Program-made: the position numbers and the translations under genes
The notes under the pieces: generated by a model
The model's input: the letters and a program-made list of their open reading frames with translations, nothing else
Told to the model about the DNA's origin: nothing
Database searches by the model: none
Shown: one piece after another, positions 60,466 to 64,000 of the stretch
Position numbering within the stretch: the stretch's first letter is position 1
How the letters are laid out: each line of letters opens with the position of its first letter
From: Prorocentrum cordatum
Lineage: Eukaryota > Sar > Dinophyceae > Prorocentrales > Prorocentraceae
Assembly: GCA_963575745.1 (NCBI GenBank)
Contig: CAUYUJ010019082.1
Coordinates: forward strand, 571,626-635,625
Length of the DNA: 64,000 nucleotides
Reading direction: 5' to 3'

Positions 60466-61496
60466 TCAGCAAACAACACTCTTGTGTCGGGATCTGCTTG
60501 TGGGGTTTGTACGAACCAAATATGATTTTGGCGGCCCTGGCTCCCCTTTGCACACTGTTCCCGTCGTTTTCTTCACTTCCACAAAACAGCTCTGGAAGTT
60601 GCCCACCTGTTGTGCATGGGGTGTTTTCCACGGCGCACATTCAACATGAAATTTCACATTCACTGGCAAATCCGTGCTTCCCATACGGTACTCCCTCTCA
60701 AAGCAATTCCGAACCTGCCATATGATCTCCCCCGTCGTTCCCTTTTTGAGATATATCCGCCCACGTGTGTATGGCCAGTGCCTCCCAGCATTCTCACCCG
60801 CAGTTCTCGCATGATCAAAAGCAGCATTGCGCGTTGCGTCCAGAGGGGCCAGTCCCAATAATTTTGTTATGTTTTCGGTCAAAGCTTGTTGTTTTATAGC
60901 CTCCCTTTGTTTGATCTCTCTATTATTCCACCCCCTCGCGTGCTATCCAACCTTTGAATTCAATATATGATGGTGCCCAAATCGAAGTGTATCCTGCACC
61001 ACTGCCAGCGTCACCAGATCCATATCTAGCCGAGCCGCTCGCACACGATTGAGCGTCTCCGTTCTTGAAATTCTGGATATCCGCTTGGGCCTGTTTCATT
61101 TGCTCTGACAATGGTTTGACATCCGCCGTTGTTTTGTCAACCTTTTGCTCCATGACGTGCAAATCTGAGGCAACTTATGCTTTGAACTCATTGACTGTCG
61201 CCATTACTTCGCCCTGGCCCTTTAAGATTTGTCTGGACATTTCTTCGGGCGTCAATGTAGCTGATTGAGGCGCCTGGACACCAGCACTAGGAGCCACGGC
61301 CAGACCACTCGCAGCACTGGGGACTTGGGCTGTAGCTAAATGAGGCGCCTGGACAGCAGCATCAGGGGCCGCGGCCAGACCACTCGAAGCACTGGAACCT
61401 TTGCCCACCCCTTTCGCCCTAACTTCGCGCAACCATTCGCTGCTAGCATTACACCCATGGTACTATTATCCATTTTGTCATCCGCCATCGCTGCTG
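60466..61496 (-). pseudogene. LINE-C ORF1
   Basis: Starts near ATG 61496 (MADDKMDNSTMG). It contains a 2x ~66-bp tandem repeat coding SGLAxAPxAxVQAP, then a helical segment (HVMEQKVDKTTADVKPLSEQM) and YIEFKGW followed, in another frame, by an RNA-binding-like domain (LLGLAPLDATRNAAFDHA ... IYLKKGTTGEIIWQV). Interrupted by a stop at 61175 and a frameshift near 60900. The layout matches LINE-B ORF1. Confidence 0.55.
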
Positions 61497-61500
61497 ATGA

Positions 61501-61923
61501 TCATCGTTTACTTTTAGCTTTGACTGTCCGTAATTCGCGAAGTGCGGCGCGGTATCTGTCTGATTGACCAATCCTCTTGAAATCGTACGCCTCCTGTTGA
61601 ACAACTGTTTCTGGTTGGGGAATTTCCAATTCCAGCGCAATATGATCTTCTTTCTTTTCCTGCGTAGTTAATCGCGGCACTATACCTGATGTATCTTTCA
61701 ACCAATCACAGGGATGTGGGTCGCAATCAATACCGAGGTCAGCTGATGTGAGATGGTCACAATAATCGTCGTCCGATGGCAAAATATACGCCCCCTGAGA
61801 GTCCGTTTTCGATCCCACAGACCACAGCGGTCTCTGGTAGAATCCAGACAGATCCTGATCCCCCTGCGACCCCCCCGATATTTTGACGCCCAGAGAGCAA
61901 GAACAAAGAATCAATGTGAACAC
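61501..61923 (-). CDS. LINE-C small upstream ORF, unknown
   Basis: 140 residues, hydrophobic N-terminus (MFTLILCSCSLGVKI) and then acidic sequence (PSDDDYCDHLTSADLGID) and a basic end. It lies between the SL relic and ORF1; may be a real small protein or leader sequence. Confidence 0.35.
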   Translation of the reverse strand: MFTLILCSCSLGVKISGGSQGDQDLSGFYQRPLWSVGSKTDSQGAYILPSDDDYCDHLTSADLGIDCDPHPCDWLKDTSGIVPRLTTQEKKEDHIALELEIPQPETVVQQEAYDFKRIGQSDRYRAALRELRTVKAKSKR

Positions 61924-62051
61924 AGCCCCCGCGACACGTCAAACACGTGCCGCACGATAGGGGGGCTTGAGACTAGCCTGTGTGCGTGCCCTGACGTGGG
62001 CCCTGCTCGACGTCGAACCCCGACGTCTCGAACCCTGACGTCTTGAACCCC

Positions 62052-62065
62052 TGAGCCAAAAATCT
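62052..62065 (-). other. Spliced-leader relic at 5' end of LINE-C
   Basis: The coding strand reads GATTTTTGGCTCAG, close to the SL 3' part (CATTTTGGCTCAAG), at the 5' boundary of the element. Confidence 0.5.
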
Positions 62066-62082
62066 CGAGCCCACATAGATTG

Positions 62083-63520
62083 CACAACATAAAATTTCCT
62101 TTATAAAAAAAAGAATGCGTTCTACAACCACCCCCCGCCCGGGGCCAACGATTCCCAGGGGGCCGATGCAAGCGCATCGGATTCTGACCCTATGTCCATC
62201 CCACCTGCGAATTCATACGATCCCAGCCAAACCGGCATCGCCCCCCCCCGCCCTATCCTCTGCAAAAGATGCCATGCGCGCGCACTTGATTTCAAATTCT
62301 TCGCGAACAATTTGACGCAGTGCACACGCGCGCGTCGTCGCGCGCGCACGCCGAAATCATTCAAAAACCTGAGGTTTCGGAAGAATTTCAAAATCGAGCT
62401 TCCAGAAACATGCAAAAAGCGCAGGGCTTCGCAACACGGATTCCTGTAACAAAAAAACTCACACGCGCGCTCTTGCGAAACCATAGTCAAGATTTCCAAA
62501 ACATGCTACCACGCGGGCTTCGCGCGCGCATGTCGAGATCGTTCGAGCGCCCTCTCGCGCGTGCCGTCGCGAGAACCCACTGCAAAAAATTGGACGAAGT
62601 GCGCGCGCGCGTCGTCGCGCGCGCATGCCGGAATCCTTCAAAAACCTTTGGTTTCGCAGGGATTGCAAAATCGAGTGCCCAAAAAACACAAACAAAAACA
62701 CAATGGCTCGCAACGCGGATTTTCAACAAAAGCGTGCGCGCGCGCTCTTGCGTCGTCGTCGTCGTCTTCGTCGTCGTCGTCGCCGTCGTCCTCCCTCCTC
62801 CCTCGTCGTCGTCGTCGCCGCCGTCGTCGTCCTCTGTCTTTCCGTCGTCGTCATCGTCGTCGTCCTCTTTGGCGTCGTCGTCGTTTCCATCGTCGTTGTC
62901 GCCGTGGTCATCCTTCATCCTCCCTCGTCGTCGTCGTCGTCCGTCGTCGGCGTCGCGTCGTCGCCCGTCGTATTTCGTCGCCGTCGTTGTCGTCGTCGTC
63001 GTCGTCTTCCCCCCTCCCTCGTCGTTGTCGTCGTCGGCGTCGCCGCCCTCCCTCCCTCTTCGTCGTTCGCGTCGTCGCCGTCCTCCCTGCTCCCTCGTTA
63101 TTGTCGTCGTTGTCGCCGTCTTCGTCCTCCCTCCTCCCTCGTCGTCGGCGTCGTCTTCGTTGGTGACGTCGTCGTCGTCGTCGTCGTCGTCGGCGTCGTC
63201 GTCGTCCGCGTCGTCGTCGCCGTCATCGTCGTCGGCGTCGTCATCGTCGTCGTCATCGTCGGCGTCGTGGTCGGCGTCGGCGTCGTCTTTGTCGCCGTCG
63301 TCGTCGTCGTCGAAGTCGTCGGAGACGTCGCCGGCGTTGTCGCAGTCGTCGTCGTCGGCGTCGTCGTCGCCGTCGCTGTCGCGGCGTCGCTGTCGTTGCC
63401 AAGTGCCAATTGGCACCCGCCGTCACGGTCGCAAAAAATCTGGCGACCAAGTTGCGGGCGGGCGGGTGGGATGTTTGCACGAGCAGTGGAGAGGACAGCG
63501 CCAAGAAACAGTCCAAGTGA
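62083..63520 (+). repeat. TCG-array repeat unit, copy 4
   Basis: Hairpin-like TTTCCTTTATAAAAAAAAG head, two CG palindrome cores (about 62328 and 62603), (TCG)n tract (62750-63390), the perfect 14-bp palindrome GTGCCAATTGGCAC (63405-63418), and the GCGGGCGGGCGGGTGGG tail. Confidence 0.9.
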
Positions 63521-64000
63521 ATTATTCTCCTTTCTAAAAGGAAAATAAACTCTACCCCCCCTCCCCCCGGACTTGTCCGTTCCCCTTTCGGGCATGTAAA
63601 TCATATATGATTCTGACCACTCGTCCATCCTAAATTTGAAATCGTACCATCCCAGCCAGGCCGGCCCCCCCCCCTGAGGTTCCCTTGTAACAAAAAAAAC
63701 ACGATGCGGTGACATTTGTTGTTCTAACATAACCCTTTTTCACAAATCCCTTGCAGCGAATGGGACGAAGTGCACGCGCGCGCGTCGTCGCGCGCGCATG
63801 CCGAAATCCTTCAAAAACCTGCGGTGCCGGAAGGATTTCGCAATCGAGTTCCCAAAGAACATACAACAACACCTGGTTTCGCAACACTGATTTGCTAAAA
63901 CAGCTTCCGCGCGAGCTCTTGCGAAATCCTCAGAAAATACAAGTTTTCAAGATTGACACTAAATGTTACCAAGCGGGCTTCGCGCGCGCATGTCGAAATC
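63521..64000 (+). repeat. TCG-array repeat unit, copy 5 (cut by window end)
   Basis: Head hairpin TTCTCCTTTCTAAAAGGAAAA, C/G runs, one CG palindrome core (about 63775) and the start of the second core. Continues past the window. Confidence 0.9.

Larger units (their letters stand above)
56783..62070 (-). mobile_element. LINE-C: non-LTR retrotransposon
   Basis: Minus-strand element of about 5.3 kb flanked by CCACATAGATTG on both sides (56771-56782 and 62071-62082), a 12-bp target-site duplication. Order: SL relic, small ORF, ORF1, endonuclease, RT, Cys-rich segment, permuted RNase H, 3' stem (GGGCGCTCGCGCCC on the coding strand, 56805-56818). It is AT-richer than LINE-B and broken by several frameshifts and stops. 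Confidence 0.85.

Overview
The window looks like nuclear DNA of a dinoflagellate. The clearest sign is the dinoflagellate spliced leader (SL), whose last 20 bases are CGTAGCCATTTTGGCTCAAG. It occurs complete at 5488-5509 (+) and 26172-26194 (-), with degraded copies at 4889-4907 (-), 18118-18139 (+) and 62052-62065 (-). The window is packed with triplet microsatellites, satellites and decayed retroelements, and has almost no ordinary host genes. I cannot name the genus.

Layout. 1-5487: no recognised gene; GGA/TCC tracts, a GATCGAGG minisatellite, the left arm of a large inverted repeat (3246-4090) and a GC-rich SL-tagged remnant. 5488-13345 (+): LINE-A, which starts with the SL and encodes ORF1 (zinc ribbon, coiled coil), RNase H, endonuclease, reverse transcriptase (RT), two zinc fingers and a methyltransferase-like C-terminus. 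13350-18117: RNase H remnant (-), CCAAGA-type minisatellite, TCC and ATT tracts. 18118-23340 (+): LINE-B, with two SL relics and two ORFs in one frame separated by a single TAG; its RNase H motifs are in circularly permuted order. 23440-24210: right arm of the inverted repeat. 25605-26194 (-): a short intronless SL-tagged gene, probably a retrocopy of a host mRNA. 26390-27500: minisatellite. 29640-30834 (-): broken Pif1-like helicase. 30834-31945: tandem repeats. 32345-35650: satellite of about 101 bp.

27690-64000 also holds a tandem array of a 1.3-1.6 kb repeat unit (palindromes plus a long TCG tract). The array has been split by the 101-bp satellite, by an 18.2-kb LTR retrotransposon (36858-55033, coded on the minus strand) and by a third LINE, LINE-C (56783-62070, minus strand, 12-bp target duplication).

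The most notable object is the LTR element. It has about 186-bp LTRs with TG..CA ends and a primer-binding site next to the 5' LTR that resembles the copia half-tRNA(iMet) type. Gag carries CCCH zinc fingers, followed by protease, integrase, RT and RNase H in Ty1/copia order. Between RNase H and the 3' LTR lie a further ~8 kb of long ORFs of unknown type, one with a domain that looks like a Tpt1/KptA RNA 2'-phosphotransferase. A short motif, translated P-V-A-T-P, recurs about fifteen times along the element in linkers. All coding regions of the LTR element and of LINE-A and LINE-C are frameshifted or carry stops, so these copies are probably dead; LINE-B is closest to intact.
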